Assembly: GCA_023386555.1 (NCBI GenBank)
Contig: JAEWJK010000007.1
Location: 1-33,146, forward strand
Direction: 5' to 3'
Length of the DNA stretch: 33,146 nt
From: Bacteroidota bacterium
Lineage (GTDB): Bacteria; Bacteroidota; Bacteroidia; Chitinophagales; Chitinophagaceae
Both the position numbers and the translations under genes were made by a program. The number at the start of each line of letters is the position of its first letter. The stretch's first letter is position 1. The notes below the pieces were generated by a model. That model did no database searches. It saw only the letters and a program-made list of their open reading frames with translations, and had not been told where the DNA came from. Shown piece after piece: positions 16,686-23,738 of this stretch.

Positions 16686-16716
16686 AAAAGTCCTGCAAAT
16701 GCAGGACTTTCTTTTT
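16686..16716. terminator. Bidirectional terminator between convergent genes
   Basis: AAAGTCCTG, loop CAAAT, with GCAGGACTTT then CTTTTT on the plus strand; the minus strand is followed by CTATG, so the T run is better on the plus side. It lies between the barrel gene and the convergent lipoprotein gene. Confidence 0.85.
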
Positions 16717-16729
16717 GATTAGCCTTGAA

Positions 16730-17203
16730 CTATTTTGCTGAAGCCGTCCACTTAAGCTCGTAAGTATCACATCCAAGATTATTAATATTCATTCTGAAAG
16801 TTCCTTCAGCGTTATTTCCTTTTATTATTGCATTCAGATCAAAACGCCATGCTGTTGAACCTCCGTTAGGTGGTTCTGAAATATGACCTGAGACTTTACC
16901 GTTCACAATATCGAAAGCACCGTCAGGACCTGTAGTTGTTTGTTCAAGTTTACCTGAGCATCTCCAATAACCGGTGAATGTGAGATTCTCCAGTTTTTTT
17001 CCATCAGCTGAAATATCAAAACTTATTTTATCACCTTTCATTCCATTGGAAATAACTCCTTCAAAATGTCTTGCCTTTGCAGCGGAAGATTTCTGTTCTG
17101 TTTTGGTTGGTGCTGTTTCTTTCTTAGTTGTTTTCTGACCATCACTATTACATGAAATAAGTATTAAAGATGCAGTTATTACCAGGCCATAAATTCTTTT
17201 CAT
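16730..17203 (-). CDS. Small lipoprotein of unknown function
   Basis: A 157-residue protein not recognised. Signal peptide MKRIYGLVITASLILISC ends in a lipobox cysteine at residue 18, so it is predicted to be lipid-anchored in the envelope. A low-complexity linker rich in K, T, E and A covers about residues 22-44. The rest (FEGVISNGMKGDKISFDIS onward) looks all-beta with a conserved-looking YWRCSGK and a GCDTYELKW ending; the two later cysteines could form a disulfide. It converges on the barrel gene and diverges from the gene at 17260. No enzyme motif. Confidence 0.75.
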   Translation of the reverse strand: MKRIYGLVITASLILISCNSDGQKTTKKETAPTKTEQKSSAAKARHFEGVISNGMKGDKISFDISADGKKLENLTFTGYWRCSGKLEQTTTGPDGAFDIVNGKVSGHISEPPNGGSTAWRFDLNAIIKGNNAEGTFRMNINNLGCDTYELKWTASAK

Positions 17204-17259
17204 TTCATTTATTTATCACAAATAAATAAAAAAGAAATTATCTTGAATGAAATAATACT

Positions 17260-17793
17260 ATGTTCTCTTTTCTAAAAAAGAAAGATAAAAGACCTAAGGT
17301 TACAGATCTTGTTTTTGCCACTAACGCTGGTAAGTTACAGGCACTTTTAAATACAGCACACCAAAAACCAAAGCCTGTATTTGTAGCTTGGTTTGATGAG
17401 AGCCTTGAAGAATTACAGAAATATTTTGATCAGCATCAAATACAAGCAGAGATACTTACCTACCGGCAAATACATAGTGGTAATGTACAGACCAACGAAA
17501 TAATTTTTATTGAACATTATCCTTTACACCAAAAAGAGGTAGAAATTTTCTCAACATTAGCCAGTAAGAATATTACTGTGTACTCCTCTCTTGATGAACC
17601 TTTGTTCAAACATTTTGGCGGTGAAAATATTTCTGGTTTGTTAAATAAACTCGGTTTGAATGAAAATGAAGCTATCAGCCATTCATTGATCACTTCATCA
17701 ATCAAGAGAGCACAGGAAAAACTTGCAGAGAAAGTAGTGACTGAACATTCTGCAAGTAGTATGGAAGAATGGTTTCGAAAAAATGTATCATGA
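17260..17793 (+). CDS. Conserved protein of unknown function
   Basis: A 177-residue soluble protein starting MFSFLKKKDKRPKVTDLVFA, with a basic N-terminus and no signal peptide. The order of strands and helices is: PVFVAWFDESLEELQKYF (33-55), then EIIFIEHYPL near residue 86, ITVYSSLDEPLFKHFGG near 108, and a helical tail ending SMEEWFRKNVS. This suggests a Rossmann-like alternating alpha/beta fold. A distant likeness to helicase C-terminal domains, as in SecA, crossed my mind but no motif proves it. The next gene, a membrane flippase-like protein, begins 46 bases later on the same strand, so they are probably co-transcribed. I do not assign a function. Confidence 0.75.
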   Translation: MFSFLKKKDKRPKVTDLVFATNAGKLQALLNTAHQKPKPVFVAWFDESLEELQKYFDQHQIQAEILTYRQIHSGNVQTNEIIFIEHYPLHQKEVEIFSTLASKNITVYSSLDEPLFKHFGGENISGLLNKLGLNENEAISHSLITSSIKRAQEKLAEKVVTEHSASSMEEWFRKNVS

Positions 17794-17839
17794 TAACCTA
17801 TGTTTTTAAATCAGTTTTGCAGTTTCTTTGCCGTTTAAC

Positions 17840-18703
17840 ATGCCCAGTCAAAAAGTAAAAAATGTTCTAAAGGTTTCGCTGAAGATAGCAATCACTGTTG
17901 TTTGTCTTTGGTATATCAGCACTAAACTTGATTTGACACATACTTTGGAGCTACTTGAAAAAAGTAATAAATGGTGGTTGGTTTTAGCTACACTGTTTTT
18001 TACCGTTTCAAAGATCATTGCTTCTTTCAGGCTGAATGTTTACTTCAGAAACATGGATGTGCAGTTAACTGAAAAGAAAAACCTGAAACTATATTGGCTT
18101 GGAATGTTCTATAATTTATTCTTGCCTGGCAGCATTAGTGGAGATGCTTACAAAGTGATCCTGCTGAAAAGAAGACATAATTATTCCGCTAAACTTTTAT
18201 CTGCAGCCGTTTTGTTAGACAGGATCAGTGGTGTGATGGGTTTGGGAATTCTTGCTGTGATCTATTATTTCATTCTGCATCGTGGAGCTCATTATTCGTC
18301 CTGGTTCCTTGCAGCTTTGATACCTGGCATTTTCATTTATTATTTTGTAGTAAAGAAAATTTTTCCAACTTTTTTAAAAGGTATCTGGAAGACCTTTTGG
18401 CTGGGTTTATTGGTACAAGCAATTATTGTATTGTGTGCTTACTGCATAATGCAATCAATTAATATTTCAGATTCACAAACTGCTTACATATTTATTTTCC
18501 TGGTGTCGAATGTAGTGGCCATTCTTCCATTTACGATAGGCGGTTTAGGTGCAAGAGAAGTTGTATTTGTCTGGGGAAGTGACATCTTTCATCTGAATCA
18601 TGCTGCTGCTGTATATATTAGCTTACTTTACTATTTCGTTATTGTGATCAATTCTTTTTTTGGTGTAAGATGGGTGTATAAAGACCCGTTGAGGGATGTC
18701 TGA
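17840..18703 (+). CDS. Lysylphosphatidylglycerol synthase-type integral membrane protein (flippase-like)
   Basis: Inner-membrane protein of 287 residues with about seven hydrophobic segments. It belongs to the group of the MprF/AglD transmembrane domain (UPF0104-like), which moves or handles lipid-linked molecules. Family marks include WWLVLATLFFTVSKIIASFR, the NLFLPGSISGDAYK loop (the G-x-x-x-G-D-A-x-R/K motif near 95-105), LLDRISGVMGL, and FTIGGLGAREVVFVW. There is no catalytic synthase domain, so lysyl transfer is not expected. The frame could start at TTG 17828, but ATG 17840 (MPSQKVKNVLKVSLKIAI) gives a normal N-terminus before the first membrane segment. A TTTCTTTG sequence just upstream is one base off the -7 consensus. 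Confidence 0.85.
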   Translation: MPSQKVKNVLKVSLKIAITVVCLWYISTKLDLTHTLELLEKSNKWWLVLATLFFTVSKIIASFRLNVYFRNMDVQLTEKKNLKLYWLGMFYNLFLPGSISGDAYKVILLKRRHNYSAKLLSAAVLLDRISGVMGLGILAVIYYFILHRGAHYSSWFLAALIPGIFIYYFVVKKIFPTFLKGIWKTFWLGLLVQAIIVLCAYCIMQSINISDSQTAYIFIFLVSNVVAILPFTIGGLGAREVVFVWGSDIFHLNHAAAVYISLLYYFVIVINSFFGVRWVYKDPLRDV

Positions 18704-18747
18704 TTTCGGATATAAGATTTATTGCACCAGCTTGGAACCAACTCTTT

Positions 18748-18792
18748 AACTTCTGTTGTGTCACTCACTTGTACGTTCAGAACTTTATTCAA
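18748..18792 (-). repeat. Dispersed repeat family B, copy 1
   Basis: Minus strand holds TTCTGAACGTACAAGTG followed by AGTGACACAACAGAA, the full form of repeat B. It lies 45 bases after the stop of the flippase-like gene. Other copies: 23118-23185 (interrupted), 25549-25580 (inverted, partial), 28681-28721, 31331-31369. Confidence 0.65.
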
Positions 18793-18810
18793 CAGCCAGA
18801 CGTGACAGCA

Positions 18811-18896
18811 TTTAACCTGTCAGGTTTATTTATTTAGCATTGATAATTTTATTTTCAACGACTTTATCATTACTCATTTAACCTGACAGGTTTTTT
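18811..18896. repeat. Nested inverted repeat with AACCTGWCAGGTT palindromes
   Basis: AACCTGTCAGGTT at 18814-18826 and its exact reverse complement AACCTGACAGGTT at 18880-18892 flank a second inverted pair, TGATAA (18841-18846) and TTATCA (18864-18869). The right palindrome is followed by TTTT, so on the plus strand it could also end transcription before hslR. It resembles a small MITE-like or REP-like element. No open frame. Confidence 0.6.
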
Positions 18897-18935
18897 ATCA
18901 AAGGTTGTTATCAACACTCATCTTAACTTTACCCT

Positions 18936-19331
18936 ATGGCAGCAACTACAAAAGAAAAGCTGAGGCTGGATAAATATTTATGGTCGATCAGGCTTTTTAA
19001 AACAAGGAGTCTTGCTTCAGATGCCTGTGAAAAAGGCAGGGTTAAGCTAAATGGCGTTTCTGCCAAGCCATCTAAAACAGTGAATGTTGGTGACGAATAC
19101 GAAGTAAAAACAGAAGCCAGGAAATGGGTAATTAAAGTTGTGGACTTATTGCATAGCCGTGTTCAATATTCCGAAGCAATTAAATATTATATCGATCTGA
19201 CTCCTGCTGAGGAATTAGAGAAAGCTAAATTCCATTCAGAAAGTTTTCATACAGGAAAACGATTAAGCAAAGTAGGACGGCCTACTAAAAAGCAAAGAAG
19301 GGAGATGGATGGCTTTATGGGTGAAGAGTAA
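18936..19331 (+). CDS. hslR: S4-domain RNA-binding protein, HslR (Hsp15) family
   Basis: A 131-residue cytoplasmic protein with an N-terminal S4 RNA-binding domain (residues about 8-70: LRLDKYLWSIRLFKTRSLAS, then RVKLNGVSAKPSKTVNVGDEYEV). The basic C-terminal tail ends SKVGRPTKKQRREMDGFM, the mark of the Hsp15 family. Hsp15 in E. coli binds free 50S subunits carrying nascent chains and helps recycle them. A near-consensus promoter, TTG (18905-18907), 16-base spacer, TAACTTTA (18924-18931), ends four bases before the ATG, so the mRNA may have almost no leader. It lies 108 bases upstream of trmD with repeat A between. Confidence 0.9.
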   Translation: MAATTKEKLRLDKYLWSIRLFKTRSLASDACEKGRVKLNGVSAKPSKTVNVGDEYEVKTEARKWVIKVVDLLHSRVQYSEAIKYYIDLTPAEELEKAKFHSESFHTGKRLSKVGRPTKKQRREMDGFMGEE

Positions 19332-19366
19332 TTAATCTTTGAATTGTTCAGTAACGATCTTCAGTA

Positions 19367-19393
19367 AAAGAGTGCGACGCAACGAAAGCTCAA
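19367..19393 (+). repeat. Dispersed repeat family A, copy 3
   Basis: AAAAGAGTGCGACGCAACG then AAAGCTCA. Similarity to copy 4 extends upstream through GATCTT. It lies between hslR and the trmD promoter. Confidence 0.55.
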
Positions 19394-19427
19394 TAACAGC
19401 ACTAGCCTCTGCTCCATAATTCTCTTT

Positions 19428-19435
19428 TATCTTTG
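19428..19435 (+). promoter_or_regulatory. -7 element of trmD promoter
   Basis: Perfect TATCTTTG, four bases before the ATG. The transcription start would fall at or next to the A of ATG, pointing to a leaderless mRNA. No TTG is seen at the expected -33 distance. Confidence 0.55.
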
Positions 19436-19439
19436 TTGC

Positions 19440-20117
19440 ATGCAGATTGATATCATCAGTGTGGTTCCTGAATTACTGGAAAGTCCCTTTAGCCACAGTA
19501 TCTTAAAACGTGCTAAAGAAAAAGGTTTGCTGGAAGTTAGAACTCATAATCTTAGAAAATGGGCCATCAACAAGCATGGACAGGTTGATGATTATCAATA
19601 TGGTGGTGGTGCAGGTATGGTAATGATGTGTGAGCCTTTGGCAAATGCCATTGATGAATTAAGAAAAGAAAGAACATACGATGAGGTCATTTATATGACA
19701 CCTGATGGTGAGAATTTCTCCCAGAAAAAAGCCAACCAGTTATCGCTGAAGAATAATATCATCATCATTTGTGGCCATTATAAAGGAATAGACCAAAGGT
19801 TGAGGGATGAATATGTAACAATGGAGATTTCGATTGGCGATTATGTATTAAGTGGTGGTGAACTTGCTGCAGCCGTAGTTGTGGATGCTATCGGACGACT
19901 GATTCCAGGTGTTTTAAATGATGAAACCTCTGCACTATTTGATTCTTTCCAGGACAATTTACTTGCTCCACCTGTTTATACAAGACCGGAAGAATGGAGA
20001 GGAATTAAAGTACCTGAAATTCTCCTCTCTGGCGATCCTAAAAAGATTGAAGATTGGAGATATGATGAAGCACTAAAAAATACACAGCATAAACGACCAG
20101 ACCTTCTTGATCATTGA
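19440..20117 (+). CDS. trmD: tRNA (guanine-N1-)-methyltransferase TrmD
   Basis: SAM-dependent SPOUT methyltransferase that makes m1G37 next to the anticodon of tRNAs and prevents frameshifting; essential in many bacteria. At 225 residues it is the normal length. The N-terminal QIDIISVVPELLESPFSHSI, the DDYQYGGGAGMVMM block (50-63), the knot segment ICGHYKGIDQR (110-120) and the SAM-site SIGDYVLSGGE (131-141) are all intact. The C-terminal domain has PPVYTRPEEWRG and HKRPDLL, typical of TrmD. It is not linked to rpsP, rimM or rplS as in many bacteria; here it stands after hslR. A perfect -7 element abuts the start codon. Confidence 0.97.
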   Translation: MQIDIISVVPELLESPFSHSILKRAKEKGLLEVRTHNLRKWAINKHGQVDDYQYGGGAGMVMMCEPLANAIDELRKERTYDEVIYMTPDGENFSQKKANQLSLKNNIIIICGHYKGIDQRLRDEYVTMEISIGDYVLSGGELAAAVVVDAIGRLIPGVLNDETSALFDSFQDNLLAPPVYTRPEEWRGIKVPEILLSGDPKKIEDWRYDEALKNTQHKRPDLLDH

Positions 20118-20538
20118 TTAACTAGCCGCAAGAGGTATTTTGTGTCCGATAAGAGCATTGTTAAAGCTTTAACAAATAGCCACTTCAATTTATTGACTCT
20201 ACATTTGTTGTATACGAAATCCAAGTCCTGAAATCCGTTTTTTAAATCCAATGTCGACGGAAAAACCAATTGAACACCATTGTTATTCAGCAGTATATGC
20301 TGATTGAATAGCTAACCAGAAAGACCAAACCGATTCAAATCCCGCTAAACCTTGGCGGGATTTGCATTTACAAAAAGTTGATCACATAGTTTTTCTTGTC
20401 CGATTTGGTTATAATGCAGTCTTATCGAAGCGATATTTTTTAATTAATCAATTAACCTTTGTAAAGTCGACCGTTGCAAACAAAATGAAAAACACAGTTT
20501 CCTTTAGCTAATCACTAACACCACAGGAAGCAACTAAC
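20118..20538. other. Gene-free gap with several inverted repeats
   Basis: No open frame with coding character. It holds an 18-bp perfect palindrome TTGTTAAAGCTTTAACAA (20158-20175), a hairpin TATTCAGCA...TGCTGA...AATA (20284-20310), and a strong 10-bp hairpin CAAATCCCGC/GCGGGATTTG (20336-20364). The sequence AAATCC also recurs at 20217, 20231 and 20244. A TACATTTG -7-like element (20200-20207, plus) precedes the last two hairpins, but no -33 is seen. It could encode a small RNA or be the 3' region of trmD; undecided. Confidence 0.4.
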
Positions 20539-20567
20539 AAAAAAGTCCCATCTAAGTGGGACTTTTT
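20539..20567 (-). terminator. Intrinsic terminator of the LolA-like gene
   Basis: Symmetric AAAAAAGTCCCA, loop, TGGGACTTTTT just after the stop of the minus-strand gene; T runs on both strands, so it may also stop plus-strand transcripts. Confidence 0.85.
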
Positions 20568-20584
20568 AAATTCTATCAGGCATA

Positions 20585-21373
20585 CTAGTTTGCTCTATAC
20601 CATTTTGCATCTACAGGTTGATTAACTGTAACAAAGCTGATGGTTGATTCCACAGCACCCATAGGAGTATCAATCTTCAGTTTGCCCGGAAACTTTACTC
20701 CTGCTGTTTCTTTATACTCGGAAAACTCCAAGGTAGCTTCCATTTTATCTGCTCTGCCTCCACCATTTGGCATCATAGAACCTAAGCCTGTCATTGCTAC
20801 TGCAGTAGCTCCTTTAACAGTCATTGAGTTTACAAGACCAGTTTGTTTATCAATGAAATAAACTCTCTCATCTTTGTCTTTTTTTAGTTTGATCTTGTAA
20901 GATGCTTTTCCATTAGATTTTCCTTCACCAGCGAATTCGGCTGTATATCCTTTTGCAGCATAATTCACTAGCTCTGGAAAATAACCTTCACAAGCCATTT
21001 CAGATTTCATTGCTTTATATTCTTCCGGCTTTAGCTTTTGACGAATCTCCTCTGTACCGGTAAACTGGTTTGGCGGAATAATGATCCAACCAGAAGTATC
21101 TGTAAAAAGAGAGTAAGCATTACCAAAAAGCTCAGATGAAGTATTAGTTCTCGACAATTTATTTTCAACCTTAATATTGGTCATGGTGATATTGATCTCA
21201 CCCATTGGAGTATTAAGATTGATCGTTCGTACATATTGAAGTGTATTGATAGCTTCCAGTTTATCTTTTCCGCCTGCTGCTGCAATATATTTATTGATCA
21301 CTTCATCAGCCGTTTGTGCCTGCAAAACAAATGATGCAATCAAGGCAATTGCAACACTAAAGAACTTTTTCAT
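20585..21373 (-). CDS. LolA-like secreted protein of unknown function
   Basis: A 262-residue exported protein with signal peptide MKKFFSVAIALIASFVLQAQ. The mature part begins TADEVINKYIAAAGGKDKLEAINTL, a pattern found in Bacteroidota proteins of the outer-membrane lipoprotein-sorting (LolA/LolB-like) fold. It then shows long alternating beta strands, including YKIKLKKDKDERVYFIDKQTGLV, as expected of a half-barrel that binds a lipid tail. Whether it carries lipoproteins is unknown. The frame opens at 21433, but the signal peptide and a perfect -7 element at 21398-21405, lying inside the longer frame, set the start at 21373. It is divergent from adenine deaminase. Confidence 0.75.
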   Translation of the reverse strand: MKKFFSVAIALIASFVLQAQTADEVINKYIAAAGGKDKLEAINTLQYVRTINLNTPMGEINITMTNIKVENKLSRTNTSSELFGNAYSLFTDTSGWIIIPPNQFTGTEEIRQKLKPEEYKAMKSEMACEGYFPELVNYAAKGYTAEFAGEGKSNGKASYKIKLKKDKDERVYFIDKQTGLVNSMTVKGATAVAMTGLGSMMPNGGGRADKMEATLEFSEYKETAGVKFPGKLKIDTPMGAVESTISFVTVNQPVDAKWYRAN

Positions 21374-21397
21374 AATTGGTAGATTGAGAAATTTGCT

Positions 21398-21405
21398 CAA
21401 ATTTA
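21398..21405 (-). promoter_or_regulatory. -7 element of the LolA-like gene
   Basis: TAAATTTG on the minus strand, 24 bases before the ATG at 21373; exact match to TAnnTTTG. No clear -33 TTG. Confidence 0.45.
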
Positions 21406-21466
21406 GCTGAGTGTAATGGATGAAAATTTCCATTTAAACATTTTGTGACCAATTTAATAACTGCTT

Positions 21467-23116
21467 ATGGCTTCAAACTTTAGTGTTAAAGGAAATCTTG
21501 TAGATGTATGGCAAAAAGATATCTATCCTGCTGAAATAGTAGTGGAAAATGGGAAAATAGCTGCAATCAATAAATTTCAAAAAGACATTGAACAAACAGG
21601 TTTTATCATTCCTGGTTTTATTGATAGTCATGTTCATATTGAAAGCAGTATGTTAATCCCGAGTGAGTTTGCCAGGCTTGCTGTAGTGCATGGAACGGTA
21701 GGAACGATCAGTGATCCTCATGAAATTGCCAATGTATGTGGAATGAAAGGTGTTGAATTTATGATTGATAACGGTAAAAAAGTTCCGTTCAAATTCAATT
21801 TTGGTGCGCCAAGTTGTGTACCTGCCACTGTTTTTGAAACTGCAGGTGCTGCACTTGATACTGAAGATGTAAAAAAATTATTGGAAAGAGATGAGATAAA
21901 GTACCTGAGTGAAATGATGAATTTTCCTGGTGTACTTTTTAAGGATGAGGAAGTGCTGAAGAAGATTGCTGCTGCACATGCTCTAAATAAACCTGTTGAT
22001 GGACATGCACCAGGATTAAGAGGTGAACAGGCCAAGCAATATATTGATGCCGGTATCAGCACCGATCATGAATGTTTTACTGCTGAGGAGGCTTTAGATA
22101 AGTTGAAGTATGGAATGAAAATTCTCATCAGGGAGGGAAGTGCAGCAAAGAATTTTGAAGCATTAGCGGATCTGTTGAATGATCATTCTGATATGATGAT
22201 GTTCTGTAGTGATGACAAACATCCTGACAGTTTATTAGAAAAACATATTAACCAGTTATGTGCAAGAGCAGTTGCAAAAGGCATTGATGTTTTTAAAGTG
22301 TTGCAGGCAGCATGTGTAAATCCGGTTTCACATTATAAGTTAGATGTTGGTTTATTAAGAGAAGGTGATGCAGCAGATTTTGTTTTAGTGGAAGATCTAA
22401 AAAATTTCAAAGTTTCTCAAACCTATATTAATGGGGCGTTAGTAGCCGAAAGTGGAAGATCGTTTATTGAGTCGGTTTCAGAAACAGCCATCAACCAGTT
22501 TGATTGTAATGAGATAAAATCAGATGATCTGATTATACTCAAGAATGAATATCCAAATGATAATGGAAATATTCCTGTTATTGAAGCGTTAGATGGACAA
22601 CTGATCACCAATAAACTAATGTTATCTGCAAAAGAAGTTGATGGAGCATTGGTGAGTGATGTTTCAAACGATGTGCTGAAAATGGTTGTAGTTAACCGTT
22701 ATAAAAATGCACCGATAGCCAAATGTTTTATTAAGAATTTTGGTTTGAAGAAAGGTGCTTTGGCATCCTCAGTTGCTCATGATAGTCATAATATTGTTGC
22801 CGTAGGTGTTGATGATAATAGTTTAGCTGAAGCAATCAATCTGGTGATAAAAGAGAAAGGTGGTGTAAGTGCTGTTGGTGATGCATCAAAAGTTTTGGGA
22901 TTACCTGTTGCAGGATTAATGAGTGCTGATGATGGATATGAAGTAGCAAAAGCTTATACTGAAGTTGATCGTATGACCAAAGAAGAACTGGGCTCAACTT
23001 TAGCATCACCATTTATGACCTTAAGCTTTATGGCTTTGCTGGTGATTCCACATTTAAAGCTGAGTGATCTTGGTTTATTTGACGGAGATAAATTTGAGTT
23101 CGTATCTGCTCAGTAA
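21467..23116 (+). CDS. ade: Adenine deaminase
   Basis: Metal-dependent amidohydrolase that converts adenine to hypoxanthine and ammonia in purine salvage, cytoplasmic. At 549 residues it has the usual length of the Ade family. The metal-binding start of the barrel is FIDSHVHIESSM (H55, H57). Further marks are VHGTVGTISDPHEIANVCG, PVDGHAPGL, STDHECFTAEEA, MMFCSDDKHPD and the C-terminal SVAHDSHNIVAVG. The N-terminus MASNFSVKGNLVDVWQKDIYPAEIVVENGKI-type sandwich domain is complete. It fits with upp in this window, which salvages uracil. It diverges from the LolA-like gene. Confidence 0.95.
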   Translation: MASNFSVKGNLVDVWQKDIYPAEIVVENGKIAAINKFQKDIEQTGFIIPGFIDSHVHIESSMLIPSEFARLAVVHGTVGTISDPHEIANVCGMKGVEFMIDNGKKVPFKFNFGAPSCVPATVFETAGAALDTEDVKKLLERDEIKYLSEMMNFPGVLFKDEEVLKKIAAAHALNKPVDGHAPGLRGEQAKQYIDAGISTDHECFTAEEALDKLKYGMKILIREGSAAKNFEALADLLNDHSDMMMFCSDDKHPDSLLEKHINQLCARAVAKGIDVFKVLQAACVNPVSHYKLDVGLLREGDAADFVLVEDLKNFKVSQTYINGALVAESGRSFIESVSETAINQFDCNEIKSDDLIILKNEYPNDNGNIPVIEALDGQLITNKLMLSAKEVDGALVSDVSNDVLKMVVVNRYKNAPIAKCFIKNFGLKKGALASSVAHDSHNIVAVGVDDNSLAEAINLVIKEKGGVSAVGDASKVLGLPVAGLMSADDGYEVAKAYTEVDRMTKEELGSTLASPFMTLSFMALLVIPHLKLSDLGLFDGDKFEFVSAQ

Positions 23117-23117
23117 T

Positions 23118-23185
23118 GAACTGAACGTACAAGTCCCGATGTAAAATCGGGATTCCGACTTTACGTCGGAAAGTGACACAACAAA
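23118..23185 (+). repeat. Dispersed repeat family B, copy 2, split by a double hairpin
   Basis: Left half CTGAACGTACAAGT (23121-23134) and right half GTGACACAAC (23173-23182) are separated by 38 bases. That insert forms two hairpins, CCCGAT/ATCGGG and CCGAC/GTCGG. In full copies the halves are separated by only GA. It lies right after the ade stop codon. Confidence 0.6.
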
Positions 23186-23217
23186 AGCTAAATAGTAGCA
23201 ATACAGCTAAGTAAATA

Positions 23218-23628
23218 CTAACCTTCCACTTTAGCATCTAAAACGGTCATCGTCATGCTATCAGTTCCTTTTGGAGCAAAGTATTTGCTTTTGAATTTTA
23301 CATTATTGTTGGGCGGAACGATTTCGTAAATAGTTTCTTTATTTTCTTCTAACAAAACACCTGTTTTACTGAAGAATGAAATTTTCAACTGCACATCTTT
23401 ATAGGTACAAACCGAAGCCCTGTTACTGATAGTGCCCCTGATAACTGTTTGTCCGATGATATTCTTTTTATCTGAGCTGGTGACAACCAGAAATTGCTCT
23501 GGATTCATCTTCTCTTTTTCTTCAAGACTTACCTTAGCTTCTTCGTAAGTAGCAGTATCAAACTTTGTTTCTGTTCCGCCACAAGCAAACAAAAAAGTAA
23601 TCAAGACTAAAGAAAGTAAACGAGCCAT
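23218..23628 (-). CDS. Small lipoprotein of unknown function
   Basis: A 136-residue protein with signal peptide MARLLSLVLITFLFAC ending in a lipobox cysteine at residue 16; predicted lipid-anchored envelope protein. The mature part starts with a charged helix (EEAKVSLEEKEKMNPEQFL). It continues as a single beta domain (IIGQTVIRGTISNRASVCTYKDVQLKI, then FFSKTGVLLEENKETIYEIVPPNNNVKFKSKY), which looks like an immunoglobulin-like FxLYD-type domain. No catalytic motif. It converges with ade and lies downstream of the MuiA-like gene, but a strong terminator between them makes it a separate unit. Confidence 0.75.
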   Translation of the reverse strand: MARLLSLVLITFLFACGGTETKFDTATYEEAKVSLEEKEKMNPEQFLVVTSSDKKNIIGQTVIRGTISNRASVCTYKDVQLKISFFSKTGVLLEENKETIYEIVPPNNNVKFKSKYFAPKGTDSMTMTVLDAKVEG

Positions 23629-23685
23629 AGCAGTTATTTTACTTCTTAAAGTAACAACATCAGGTTCATACTTTTTGTTAATAGT

Positions 23686-23716
23686 AAAAAAAAAGACCAG
23701 CCTGGAAAGGCCGGTC
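23686..23716 (-). terminator. Intrinsic terminator of the MuiA-like gene
   Basis: Minus strand GACCGGCCT, loop TTCC, AGGCTGGTC, then a run of nine T. The stem has one mismatch. It lies 23 bases after the stop. Confidence 0.88.
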
Positions 23717-23738
23717 GGTTCACCTTATTGCTCACCAT

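Noticed and set aside
20331..20350. tRNA-like T-loop (GATTCAAATCC) suggesting a tRNA fragment or attachment site
   Set aside because: The flanking bases do not form a T stem; the segment is instead the left arm of the hairpin at 20336-20364.
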